Virus record (IMG/VR): IMGVR_UViG_3300045009_000660
Location: 1 to 26,872 of that record
Source of the DNA: a virus
Direction: 5' to 3' (one strand)
DNA: 26,872 bases
Shown here piece by piece: positions 1 to 7,955 of this stretch. Positions within the stretch are counted from its first letter, which is position 1; the number at the start of each line of letters is the position of its first letter. The position numbers and the translations under genes were made by a program. Below the pieces are notes generated by a model, which saw only the letters and a list, made by a program, of their open reading frames with translations, ran no database searches and had not been told where the DNA came from.

Positions 1-380
1 ACATCCCAATCATAAGGGACATGAGCATAAAAATCATTCCAACTAAAGTTCCAAAATTTCACCAAATCTAAATTACAATCATCTTCCATAATCACCGCAT
101 ATGGACTATTTGAAGTTTCATACCAATGTTTGATTGCCTTAAGATGAGAAGTAGTGCATCCAATCTCACCAGATGTCATCATCTCAGGATAACGTCCAGT
201 AAGAATATCACTCAAATCATCATCTCTACCATCATATGCTGATATACGAGTATAGTTTTCGATTTCCCAATATTTAAACTGATCTTCCATATATTGGCGT
301 CTTTCTGGTTGACCATCTAAATTAAGGTAGTAAATGGGATCAAAGTTTTGGAGTTTGTATGCAGATTTATTTTTATCCAT
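1..380 (-). CDS. Glycosyltransferase family 25 (partial, C-terminus off window)
   Basis: This gene reads from 380 off the left edge, so only the first 126 codons are visible. The protein has the family 25 (LPS biosynthesis) pattern: IYYLNLDGQPERR near residue 16, RISAYDG, the GEIGCTTSHLKAI segment and the acidic metal-binding-type motif YAVIMEDD. GT25 enzymes transfer sugars such as galactose onto LPS cores or proteins from nucleotide donors. The ATG overlaps the stop of the upstream GT11 gene by one base (TAATG), which supports this start and translational coupling. It is a second GT25 besides the one at 2139-2870. Donor and acceptor cannot be told from sequence. Family call is firm; length and C-terminus are unknown. 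Confidence 0.85.
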   Translation of the reverse strand, partial: MDKNKSAYKLQNFDPIYYLNLDGQPERRQYMEDQFKYWEIENYTRISAYDGRDDDLSDILTGRYPEMMTSGEIGCTTSHLKAIKHWYETSNSPYAVIMEDDCNLDLVKFWNFSWNDFYAHVPYDWD

Positions 381-1234
381 TAAATAATTTCCCAATCACG
401 ACAATAAAGATCTTTTGTATTATGAAATGAATATGCGGAACCAAACCACATTTTTGGTGCTATTACCTTTTTATTTGGATTTTTTTGCAACCAAGCACCC
501 CACCAACTCATAGAACTATTGGCAATAATAGCATGAGAACAAAGAGACATTAAACATAGATCTACATACGGAACTAATGCTCCATCATCATATTTGTCCT
601 CTGGTTCAGAAAACATGAATCGATCTGGTTTAAAAAACTCTTGTTCTTTACACCATTCAATAGAATCCGAGAATACAAGAACTGGCATATTATCTGAAAA
701 ATATGCCAATGCCTTTTCGTAATATTCCAATGGTTGAACTGGATGTTGGTCTTGAAGATTCACATAAGCCCATTTAAATCCACGTTTATCTGTCAGATTA
801 GGATCTCCCCTACGAACATGTAAAAAAGCAACTTCTTGATCTCTAAATTGCTTCATGAATTCTTGACATGGTTCTAACCATTCTTTTTTGAAAGTGTAGT
901 CTTCACGAACTTCATCCTTTACATGTTTAAAATATTTTTCTGTTTGAAAAAACCCAACCACATTTGCACTATCAGGACAATCATTGAATAATTCTTCATC
1001 AAAATGAAAATGAGATTCTTGTGCAGGAATCATGTTATAAGAAAACTTGATATGATCTACATTTTTCATTTCAAATGCATCAAACAATCCATAATTATCA
1101 ATCTGGAATTCTGGATGGTGTGGTGGAATAGAGTATTCAAACTCCCTATTTCTAGCAATTCCTTTTACTGCGGCATGTTGGAACATTTGATTTCCCAAAC
1201 GACCCATAGTACCAATATTATCAAATCCAATCAT
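380..1234 (-). CDS. GT11 fucosyltransferase-family glycosyltransferase (copy 1)
   Basis: The 284-residue protein is a family 11 glycosyltransferase, the group containing alpha-1,2-fucosyltransferases that use GDP-L-fucose. Visible hallmarks are the N-terminal GRLGNQMFQ (residues 11-19), the donor-binding motif HVRRGD (139-144) and the C-terminal NSSMSWWGAWL region (239-249). Length is normal for bacterial GT11. It is a paralogue of the gene at 3598-4524, sharing FFQ(T/S)EKYFKH, DLCLMSLC and SWWGAWLQKN. It overlaps the upstream epimerase gene by 14 bases and the downstream GT25 start by one. No GDP-fucose synthesis genes are in the window, while a GDP-mannose 3,5-epimerase homologue is, so L-galactose is a possible donor sugar (inference). 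Confidence 0.9.
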   Translation of the reverse strand: MIGFDNIGTMGRLGNQMFQHAAVKGIARNREFEYSIPPHHPEFQIDNYGLFDAFEMKNVDHIKFSYNMIPAQESHFHFDEELFNDCPDSANVVGFFQTEKYFKHVKDEVREDYTFKKEWLEPCQEFMKQFRDQEVAFLHVRRGDPNLTDKRGFKWAYVNLQDQHPVQPLEYYEKALAYFSDNMPVLVFSDSIEWCKEQEFFKPDRFMFSEPEDKYDDGALVPYVDLCLMSLCSHAIIANSSMSWWGAWLQKNPNKKVIAPKMWFGSAYSFHNTKDLYCRDWEII

Positions 1235-2069
1235 TTTTCATTTCCTCAAATACTTTAGCAATCCCATTATCTATGGTAGTCTTTGGTACCCACCACCCAG
1301 TAATATAAGTATTTGCTTCATTCCTTTTATCCATTTGAACACTATCTTTTGCTAAACCTGGTTTAATATTTACCTCTCTACCAATTAGTTTAAACTGATC
1401 CCGAATGATTTCAGCAATCTCTTTAATAGAAGTTGATCTAAATGATGTAATGTGAAGAGGATCTTCTGGTTTAAAATCAGTATAATTTTCCATTATGATT
1501 TCTAATGCTTCACAACAATCTTCAGCATACAGAAATTGCCTTTCCTCTGTACCATCCGTCATCATCTCAAAATCACCTTTTTCAAATCCTTTTCGAATAA
1601 AATCAGTGATTACGTGTGCCTTTTCGTGATCATTTTCAATACCATAGACATTCCAGAATTTAACAGTCAATCCATTCAGTGCAGTGGTGTAAAGTTCACC
1701 AACTCTCTTCATCACACCATAAGGAGAGTAACTCATATTACTCATCTGAGAAGATGCGAATACAAATCTCTTATTATATTTTTCAAGAAGACCGAATGCA
1801 TTTGCAATGATGCGAGTATTATTATTGATAAAATCAAAAGTATGTTGATACTTTTTGAGATACCTAGAACCACCTACATCAAATGCTAAAAAGAAAACAA
1901 AATCAGAATCCATAATCACACGATGAAGTTCTGGATTAGGAATAACGGTTAGATCTTGATGTTCTCCATTGACAATGTCAAACTCATGAATCTTATGTCC
2001 CTTGTTACCCAAATATTTTGTCAAATAGGCACCGATCTGACCACCAGAACCCAATATCGCAATTTTCAT
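1221..2069 (-). CDS. NAD-dependent epimerase/dehydratase (extended SDR)
   Basis: This 282-residue protein is an extended short-chain dehydrogenase acting on nucleotide sugars. The Rossmann motif GSGGQIG lies at residues 7-13 and the catalytic Y-x-x-x-K is Y117-K121 (YGVMK), preceded by the serine-containing FASSQ. The C-terminal part resembles sugar-binding regions of UDP/GDP-sugar epimerases, but I cannot name the substrate. The first glycine-rich motif departs from the usual GxxGxxG only slightly. Its start ATG has an AGGA about ten bases upstream. It follows a 69-base AT-rich spacer after the GT25 gene and overlaps the GT11 gene downstream. It probably supplies or modifies a donor sugar for the neighbouring transferases. 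Confidence 0.85.
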   Translation of the reverse strand: MKIAILGSGGQIGAYLTKYLGNKGHKIHEFDIVNGEHQDLTVIPNPELHRVIMDSDFVFFLAFDVGGSRYLKKYQHTFDFINNNTRIIANAFGLLEKYNKRFVFASSQMSNMSYSPYGVMKRVGELYTTALNGLTVKFWNVYGIENDHEKAHVITDFIRKGFEKGDFEMMTDGTEERQFLYAEDCCEALEIIMENYTDFKPEDPLHITSFRSTSIKEIAEIIRDQFKLIGREVNIKPGLAKDSVQMDKRNEANTYITGWWVPKTTIDNGIAKVFEEMKNDWI

Positions 2070-2138
2070 TTTTAAATTTCCTAAATTAGATTAATCTTAT
2101 TAATTAAAAAAATATAATATATTTTCTTCCAATCGCAA

Positions 2139-2870
2139 TTAAACGAGTTTAGAAGGATAATAAGTGCTTGGACAATTGTTCAGATCTGGAACTCCTTGAA
2201 GGCTACCTAAATTATATTTAACGTTGTCAAAAAACGTATCAGATTGTGAAATATCCATTCCCATTTCTGTAATTTTAGTTGATGTTACTCCACCATTATG
2301 TCCATCTTGTTTAAAAATAGGCATATCCAAAGAATAAACATTATAGTATTTTTGTATTTCAGCATATCCATTATCCATGTGATCCATAAGTTGATAGCCA
2401 CAATACTTAGATATGCGAGAGCAAACTTTGCGATATTCTTCAGAAAAATAGATTATAGCATGTCCAGACAACATATTATATACTTGGACTATTTTATCAT
2501 TAATTTTTTTATAATGCAAAAATGGACCAGAAAAATTTAAATATCTTGCCCACTGAGATACTCCAATGAATAGAGCATCAGCATCATCAGGAACTTCAAT
2601 TTCAAATTCATAATTACCAGTAAATAAACAATCATCTTCCATTAACAAAAATGGAGTTTGAATTGAAGTATCAGACAAAACTTTATGTTGAGATCTGGCA
2701 CACCCAACTTTGCCGTCATCACACTTGACTCCAGAAACTCTTGTCACAAAAGAAAAGTTAAGTCTATTGAGAGTAGACTCAATGGATCTCCTTCTATCTT
2801 CTTTTTCATCAAGATTAATATAGTAAGTATTTAAATTTCTTAGGTTAATTTTCATATCAAATGTTACCAT
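2139..2870 (-). CDS. Glycosyltransferase family 25
   Basis: The 243-residue product carries GT25 landmarks: YYINLDEKEDRRRSI near the N-terminus, RVSGV, the VGCARSQHKVL segment and FLLMEDDCLF with the acidic cluster. Compared with the partial GT25 at the left edge it is more divergent after the EDD motif. Two starts are possible: ATG at 2870, overlapping the GT6 stop by 14 bases, or ATG at 2855, one base after that TGA, giving a 238-residue protein starting MKINLRNLN. Neither has a strong Shine-Dalgarno sequence. It is probably a cytoplasmic transferase in the same glycan pathway. The acceptor is unknown. Confidence 0.85.
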   Translation of the reverse strand: MVTFDMKINLRNLNTYYINLDEKEDRRRSIESTLNRLNFSFVTRVSGVKCDDGKVGCARSQHKVLSDTSIQTPFLLMEDDCLFTGNYEFEIEVPDDADALFIGVSQWARYLNFSGPFLHYKKINDKIVQVYNMLSGHAIIYFSEEYRKVCSRISKYCGYQLMDHMDNGYAEIQKYYNVYSLDMPIFKQDGHNGGVTSTKITEMGMDISQSDTFFDNVKYNLGSLQGVPDLNNCPSTYYPSKLV

Positions 2871-3588
2871 ATTGATCTAATTCTCTTTTTTCTTGATTAA
2901 ATGAGGTGTCAAAAGCATCCTTATTAACTGCAATCAGTTTTGGTTTCCAGGGGTAATTTGAATAATTAACCAGTTCTTCAGGAAACATATAACTTGGAGA
3001 AAGATCCTTTGGAGGATTCTCATTGAAATATTTGTTCAAATGACTTTCGTCATGCCACACTGCAACAATTCCATTCTCCTCATCTTTAGAAACTCTTTCA
3101 GAAATAGTCCTTGCCATTTCCAGAAACTTCTCAGACCTACCACCAGCAAATGCTGCAGCATAATACTTATTTCTATTATTATCAGGAACATAAGCAGTAG
3201 ACTGCTTTCTTACTTCATAAGGATAGACAGACTTATCCTCAAGCACTTTGTATGGATGAATTACACCAACCAAGTCTTCAAGAACTTCATCTCCAACCTT
3301 ATCCACAAAATAAACATCAGCATCAAACAGGTAAGTATAATCAAACTGTTTAAGATACTCTCTCTCAGAATAAATGTAGTTGTACTTTTTCAATGCTGGT
3401 TCAGGCCAGATCTTATGTTCGATTTTACTAACTTTAATATTATCAGAAGTCTCTTCTAAATCATTATCAGTAAAAAGAAGACAACTAATATCATGACCTA
3501 CCAAAAAATTATTTTCAATAGATTTAAGAAGTTTTTCAACAAATTGAATATACCTTCCAGTTGCAATTGTAATTACACAAATTTTCAT
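2857..3588 (-). CDS. GT6 family glycosyltransferase (ABO/alpha-galactosyltransferase relative)
   Basis: This 243-residue protein matches glycosyltransferase family 6, which contains the animal blood-group A/B transferases and alpha-1,3-galactosyltransferase plus a few bacterial and phage members. Visible signatures are LFDADVYF with a DxD metal motif at 89-91, YYAAAFAGGRSEKFLEMA (142-159) and the very characteristic WHDESHLNKYF (178-188), where E181 matches the catalytic-site glutamate of animal enzymes. Family members transfer Gal or GalNAc in alpha-1,3 linkage, often onto an alpha-1,2-fucosylated galactose. Like other microbial forms it lacks the animal N-terminal membrane anchor. Most bacterial GT6 proteins are reported to have NxN in place of DxD (recalled), so DAD here suggests metal dependence. 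It sits nine bases after a GT11 gene. Confidence 0.88.
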   Translation of the reverse strand: MKICVITIATGRYIQFVEKLLKSIENNFLVGHDISCLLFTDNDLEETSDNIKVSKIEHKIWPEPALKKYNYIYSEREYLKQFDYTYLFDADVYFVDKVGDEVLEDLVGVIHPYKVLEDKSVYPYEVRKQSTAYVPDNNRNKYYAAAFAGGRSEKFLEMARTISERVSKDEENGIVAVWHDESHLNKYFNENPPKDLSPSYMFPEELVNYSNYPWKPKLIAVNKDAFDTSFNQEKRELDQYGNI

Positions 3589-3597
3589 TTTAATAAC

Positions 3598-4524
3598 TCA
3601 GTTATAGGTCATTTGAATCCAACCATTTGGAATGAGATCTTTCGTATCATTACTCTTCATAAGATCTGGACCAAACCATGGTTTTGGAACTATTATATCA
3701 TTCGTTCTATTCTTTTGCAACCAAGCACCCCACCAACTCAGAGAACTTGTTGCTGTAATGCCGCCATTACACAAACTCATTAAACAGAGATCAGTATAAG
3801 GAATAGTTGATGATCTAAATTCAGGATTACCATCTAACCATAACCAACACTTACCAGAAAATTTTTCATTATTTTCAGATAAATAAAACCTTTCATCTTT
3901 AAAAAATTCTTGATCTTTACACCAATCAATTTCATCACTACAGACAATTACAGAAACATTATCATTGAATTTTTTTAAAGCTGGTGCATAATACTCATCA
4001 AAAGTTTTATTCTTACAAAGATGTTCAAATCCATGGGCATCACCTCTACGAATATGCAAGAAAATAACCTCACTAAACTGAGATACAAAATCTTTACAAG
4101 GTTCTAAAATTTCATCAATAAATTCAAAATCTTCACGAATTTCTTGTTCAATATGTTTGAAGTATTTTTCAGATTGAAAAAATCCATCAATATTTGTATT
4201 GTCTTCTACTTCATTAAAAAGTTTTTCATCAAATTCAAATGATTTTTCAATTTTATTTTTGATTTGCGGGTTTGAAGATGCAAGTGATTCAAAACTATAT
4301 CTTTGTTGATCTCCAACATTTTTATTTAAAATTCCAATATTACTTTCCTTTAAATGAGGCATTTTAAAAGGAAATTGAATACAATAATCAGTTAATGATA
4401 AGATATCTTTATCAGGAATACACCAATCAAATCCACGATTTGCAGCAATGCCACGAAGAGCAGCATACTGAAACATTTGATTTCCCAATCTTCCATTGCT
4501 TCCTAATCTGTCGTATGAAATCAT
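3598..4524 (-). CDS. GT11 fucosyltransferase-family glycosyltransferase (copy 2)
   Basis: The 308-residue protein is a family 11 glycosyltransferase with GRLGNQMFQ (11-19), HIRRGD (157-162) and TSSLSWWGAWLQKN (259-272). It is 24 residues longer than the other GT11 in the window, with insertions around residues 60-95 and 220-238. The two share the same scaffold, so they are diverged duplicates and probably act on different acceptors. Its ATG overlaps the TGA of the upstream gene (ATGA), and the GT6 gene follows nine bases later. In animals GT11 makes the alpha-1,2-fucosyl acceptor that GT6 extends, and this adjacency suggests the same order here. Confidence 0.9.
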   Translation of the reverse strand: MISYDRLGSNGRLGNQMFQYAALRGIAANRGFDWCIPDKDILSLTDYCIQFPFKMPHLKESNIGILNKNVGDQQRYSFESLASSNPQIKNKIEKSFEFDEKLFNEVEDNTNIDGFFQSEKYFKHIEQEIREDFEFIDEILEPCKDFVSQFSEVIFLHIRRGDAHGFEHLCKNKTFDEYYAPALKKFNDNVSVIVCSDEIDWCKDQEFFKDERFYLSENNEKFSGKCWLWLDGNPEFRSSTIPYTDLCLMSLCNGGITATSSLSWWGAWLQKNRTNDIIVPKPWFGPDLMKSNDTKDLIPNGWIQMTYN

Positions 4525-5399
4525 AGTTTTAATTCTGATGGATCAAATTTATAATCAGAGTCTAAAAATACTCTGTTAGGATATGTAGGTTGATAAAAAT
4601 TATCTCTCACAAGTGTCTGATTAAAATTCAATAGATGTGAGATCCAACTATAAGAACTTTTAGACATAATTAAAAGATTCGCATTTGACATATGATAAAT
4701 ATCATCTATTGGATGTTCATTTAATTTTAAAACAATCTCAAAGTTTTTATTTGATAATTCTAACAAATCTATGAAATCATTTTTATTTCCTTGAGAATGA
4801 ATATAAACGCACACATTTTTATTATATAATCTTTCCTTTAAAATATCAAAAATATTTTGAATATGACTAGAATCCTTATAAACAAGATATGTCTCCATTT
4901 CTGGATAAGTTGGGACATCGCAAGAATTAAGTGCTCTTAAATGAAGACTAATATTGAAAACATTTTCATCAAAATAAATTTGATTAGAATAGATAAGATT
5001 TTTTTTTATTTCTTTCAAATAATCATTTTGATATATTTCATCAATCAATGGAAATCCATTTTTGATTATAAAATTCTTATCAACTTCCACACAAATATTT
5101 TCTTTACAGTCTTCATTCTCGCCAATAAAGTCTAATAGATCTTGATATTTACCACTAAAGTCATATTCAACATCAAACTTTTGTGACTTACTTAAATTGA
5201 AAAATTTAGTAAAATCTTCACTCCACTTTTCTTTGGGAACACTATTATACTGATAATGTGATATGTTTATAAATGGATCAGCAAAAAAATCTACCTCAAG
5301 TTTTTTACAAATTCCATAAAGAACTAGATTCCATTGAGCAATAGAACCTATTCCTTCCTTTCCAAATCCATTAACATTGGTTTTTAAAAAAATAGACAT
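4521..5399 (-). CDS. Putative fucosyltransferase-like GT-B glycosyltransferase
   Basis: The 292-residue protein has no confident family name. It shows weak but patterned similarity to the fucosyltransferase fold seen in its neighbours: a glycine-rich N-terminal GFGKEGIGSIAQ (11-22), an H-x-R motif in SLHLRA (H153, R155) placed like the HxRRGD of GT11, and a C-terminal SKSSYSWISHLLN (246-258) that resembles the GT11 SSxSWWGAWL segment. I infer a distant GT11/GT23-type enzyme. It overlaps the next GT11 gene by four bases (ATGA), which supports a joint role. No membrane segment is visible. It could be inactive or use another donor. Confidence 0.55.
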   Translation of the reverse strand: MSIFLKTNVNGFGKEGIGSIAQWNLVLYGICKKLEVDFFADPFINISHYQYNSVPKEKWSEDFTKFFNLSKSQKFDVEYDFSGKYQDLLDFIGENEDCKENICVEVDKNFIIKNGFPLIDEIYQNDYLKEIKKNLIYSNQIYFDENVFNISLHLRALNSCDVPTYPEMETYLVYKDSSHIQNIFDILKERLYNKNVCVYIHSQGNKNDFIDLLELSNKNFEIVLKLNEHPIDDIYHMSNANLLIMSKSSYSWISHLLNFNQTLVRDNFYQPTYPNRVFLDSDYKFDPSELKL

Positions 5400-5401
5400 A
5401 A

Positions 5402-5530
5402 TTAAAAATTCAAATATTTACGAATTTCGTGCAAGTTAGCATCACACTGAATATAATCTTTAGGAATACTTCGCAAAGTTTTTAAAAATTCTTCAGAAAT
5501 AAGTTCTGGTTTAACATATTTATCCATCAT
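5402..5530 (-). CDS. Small unknown protein, 42 aa
   Basis: A short frame between two glycan genes that I do not recognise. It begins ATGATG, overlapping the stop of the upstream sugar dehydrogenase (TGA at 5529-5527), and ends two bases before the next ATG. It fills the otherwise empty 127-base gap exactly, as expected for a real gene in a compact operon. The product starts MMDKYVKPELISEEFLKTL and ends HEIRKYLNF, an acidic/basic helical composition without a membrane segment. It could instead be the remnant of a larger gene. Confidence 0.45.
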   Translation of the reverse strand: MMDKYVKPELISEEFLKTLRSIPKDYIQCDANLHEIRKYLNF

Positions 5531-6744
5531 TTTACTATTCCCCAATAATCAACAACTTTTTTATCAACATAATTTAAATCACCGAATAATTTATCGGGAT
5601 GCATAATCACCACCACATCCGAGTTATCAATACATTCCTGAGGATTTGAGAACTCATTAATGTTCATATCAAGATTAGAATATGTTTCAAAAATAGAATC
5701 ATAACCATTTACTTCAATTTCAAGATCTAAAAGATCTCTTATTAATCTTGCAGATGGAGATCCAATCACAACAGGAGAGTTTGGTTTAAATGAAATTCCA
5801 AGAACTCCAACTTTTTGATAAGATTTAAGCTTACTCAAAATACTTCCATAAACCATTTCATTTACTTCTTCTGCAAAAATCAAGTTTTTTGCAGTTTTTT
5901 TTCTATCCTTTGCAAATTTTATAAATGCAGAAGTATCTCTTGGAAAACAAGTTCCACCATAAGGAGTTCCATACCCAAAAAAGTAAGGAGAAATTCTTTT
6001 ATCTAATCCAATTGTTTGAGTAATATTATGAATATTTACATTATTCATTCCTTCGCAAAGTTGTCCTAAAAAATTTGCAAAAGTAATCTTATTTACGATA
6101 TAAGCATTTAATGCAACCTTAGCAACTTCTGCTTCCTCTAAAGTTAAAATTTTTCTTGGTGGATCATTATCATGAAATTTATACCAAATTGATTGAGTCC
6201 TTGTGATGTCTTCAATATTGTTTGCACCAACTAAAAAGAATTCTGGATTTTTAAAATCTTTTATCACACTACCAAGTTTGACAAAATCGGGAACATAAGA
6301 AAACCCAAACCCCTCACCATGAATTCTTTTAGAAATCTTTTCAACGTGTTTAATTAAGTTTTTAATGGTTCCTGGAAGAACCGTTGAAGAAAGAACAATG
6401 AGATGATAATCTTTAGTACTTTTTCTCAAGTTCATCGCAAGATCTGTGAGTGCAGATTCAACAAACTCAGATGAATAACCATTGTCACCAAGTTGAGTAT
6501 TAACTAAAATAATAGTCGCATCAGTTTCATCAACCGCTCTTTGATAAGAATCAGTAAATCCAATAAAATTTACATGAGGAAAAATATCAGATAATCCTGG
6601 TTCATAAAAAGGAACTTCTTTATTATTAAGTTTATCTAAAATAAACTCATTTTTATCAACACCAAGAACTTTATTTCCGGATTTTGCAAGACAACATGCA
6701 AGAGGTAATCCTAACTTTCCCAATCCAACAAAACTAATTTTCAT
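5527..6744 (-). CDS. UDP-glucose/GDP-mannose dehydrogenase family protein
   Basis: The 405-residue protein is a nucleotide-sugar 6-dehydrogenase, an NAD enzyme oxidising a UDP- or GDP-hexose to the uronic acid in two steps. An N-terminal Rossmann motif GLGKLGLP (7-14), SSTV with T121, K209 and N213 in the central helix, and catalytic C266 in GGTCFPRD (263-270) are present, followed by the C-terminal domain GISFKPNSPVV. Length is typical. An oddity is the PEFLREG-type loop, which here reads PDFVKLG, so the first glutamate is aspartate and the second is leucine. That makes the substrate uncertain. It begins at ATGA overlapping the upstream ligase-like gene. Confidence 0.88.
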   Translation of the reverse strand: MKISFVGLGKLGLPLACCLAKSGNKVLGVDKNEFILDKLNNKEVPFYEPGLSDIFPHVNFIGFTDSYQRAVDETDATIILVNTQLGDNGYSSEFVESALTDLAMNLRKSTKDYHLIVLSSTVLPGTIKNLIKHVEKISKRIHGEGFGFSYVPDFVKLGSVIKDFKNPEFFLVGANNIEDITRTQSIWYKFHDNDPPRKILTLEEAEVAKVALNAYIVNKITFANFLGQLCEGMNNVNIHNITQTIGLDKRISPYFFGYGTPYGGTCFPRDTSAFIKFAKDRKKTAKNLIFAEEVNEMVYGSILSKLKSYQKVGVLGISFKPNSPVVIGSPSARLIRDLLDLEIEVNGYDSIFETYSNLDMNINEFSNPQECIDNSDVVVIMHPDKLFGDLNYVDKKVVDYWGIVK

Positions 6745-7955
6745 TTCGATATAATCCTCACTAATTTATTTTTCCAGTAAATATCATATTGCTCATCTTT
6801 TGCAATAACAAATTCAGTGTCCAATCCAACATTTTCTTTTACCCAATCTGCATAAGGTTTTAGTGCATCAAAATTTTCTTCATTTCTAAATCTAACATGA
6901 AGAATTAAAGTTTTTCTTGGAATATTTACCTCACATCTCCATTTTTCAATTATAGATCCTACAGTATGTGAAATTGGAGCAACAATCCACCAACCAATTG
7001 CTTTTTTTACCTCTGGTCCATTGTAATAATCAACTCCACGACCAATTATATCATAAAGAACATAATATTGTCTACCATTGTTTTCAATTTTCTTCATCTT
7101 TCCCCTATCACCACACCTATAACGAAAGATAGGAGTTTGATAGTTATTGAAGTCTGTAACTACAATATATCCCTCTTCACATTCTTTTACCGGATTTTCA
7201 TCATCATCAAGAATTTCAACAATTCCTTGTTCCATTATTACACGAAGATTTCCATATCCATCAGTTGAGGCAACAGTTGGGAGTTCAGCAAGACCATATT
7301 GTTCGTGGAATTCTTTGACGAAAGGAATCAATCTTTCCTTGTGTCCATATGAACTTTCACTACACCAATGAATTTTAATATCTTTAAGAACGTCAGCATG
7401 TCCCGCATCAATAATCATTTCACATAATTGACGAATAGATCCTCCTGGTCCATGAATAAGAAATGGTTTATGTTTAACTACCCAATCAACATGCTTTTGA
7501 GAAAGTGTTTTATAATTCATTGCTTTCACATTTCTCAAACTATCATAAAATGGATAATTTGGTTCTCCAGAAATTAATCTAAAAATCCATTCATTTTTTC
7601 TACCCATTCGCATCCAACTACGAGTAAAAATAGCATCCTTTCTATACCAGGAAGAAGAAGGAACCCAAATTACTCTTGGTTGTCCTGTAGATCCAGATGT
7701 TTCGTGCTGTCTCATTTTCTCATTAGGAAAATTAGGATTATCTGGGAGATCTGATTTAGTCATTACTGGAAGACTATAAAAATCATTCCAAGTTTGAATA
7801 TCAATTCCAAACTTTGATGATGTTTCTTTAAGTCGTTCAAATTGAAAATTCTTTAATTCACCAATAGTTTTATTTTCCATCTCAATAAAGAAATTAAGGT
7901 ATGAAATTTGATTAAAGGTAAACCTATCAAAAATTTTATACAGTAATTTTTTCAT
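6741..7955 (-). CDS. PaaK/CapK-like AMP-forming ligase (adenylate-forming enzyme)
   Basis: This roughly 404-residue protein belongs to the phenylacetate-CoA ligase-like group found in capsule and O-antigen clusters (CapK). The adenylate-forming P-loop TSGSTGQP lies at about residues 86-93, and the later FRYRCGDRGKM and IIGRGVDY segments match the family's adenylate-binding and hinge regions. The reaction would be ATP-dependent activation of a carboxylic acid, perhaps for acylating an amino sugar. I chose ATG at 7955 because it overlaps the aminotransferase stop as ATGA. An upstream GTG at 7976 would add seven residues and has no ribosome site. It is slightly short for PaaK (about 430). The substrate is unknown. 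Confidence 0.8.
   Translation of the reverse strand: MKKLLYKIFDRFTFNQISYLNFFIEMENKTIGELKNFQFERLKETSSKFGIDIQTWNDFYSLPVMTKSDLPDNPNFPNEKMRQHETSGSTGQPRVIWVPSSSWYRKDAIFTRSWMRMGRKNEWIFRLISGEPNYPFYDSLRNVKAMNYKTLSQKHVDWVVKHKPFLIHGPGGSIRQLCEMIIDAGHADVLKDIKIHWCSESSYGHKERLIPFVKEFHEQYGLAELPTVASTDGYGNLRVIMEQGIVEILDDDENPVKECEEGYIVVTDFNNYQTPIFRYRCGDRGKMKKIENNGRQYYVLYDIIGRGVDYYNGPEVKKAIGWWIVAPISHTVGSIIEKWRCEVNIPRKTLILHVRFRNEENFDALKPYADWVKENVGLDTEFVIAKDEQYDIYWKNKLVRIISK

Noticed and set aside
3040-3459. 139-codon plus-strand frame
   Set aside because: It is antisense to the GT6 gene, whose motifs are unambiguous; no plus-strand gene is supported anywhere in the window.
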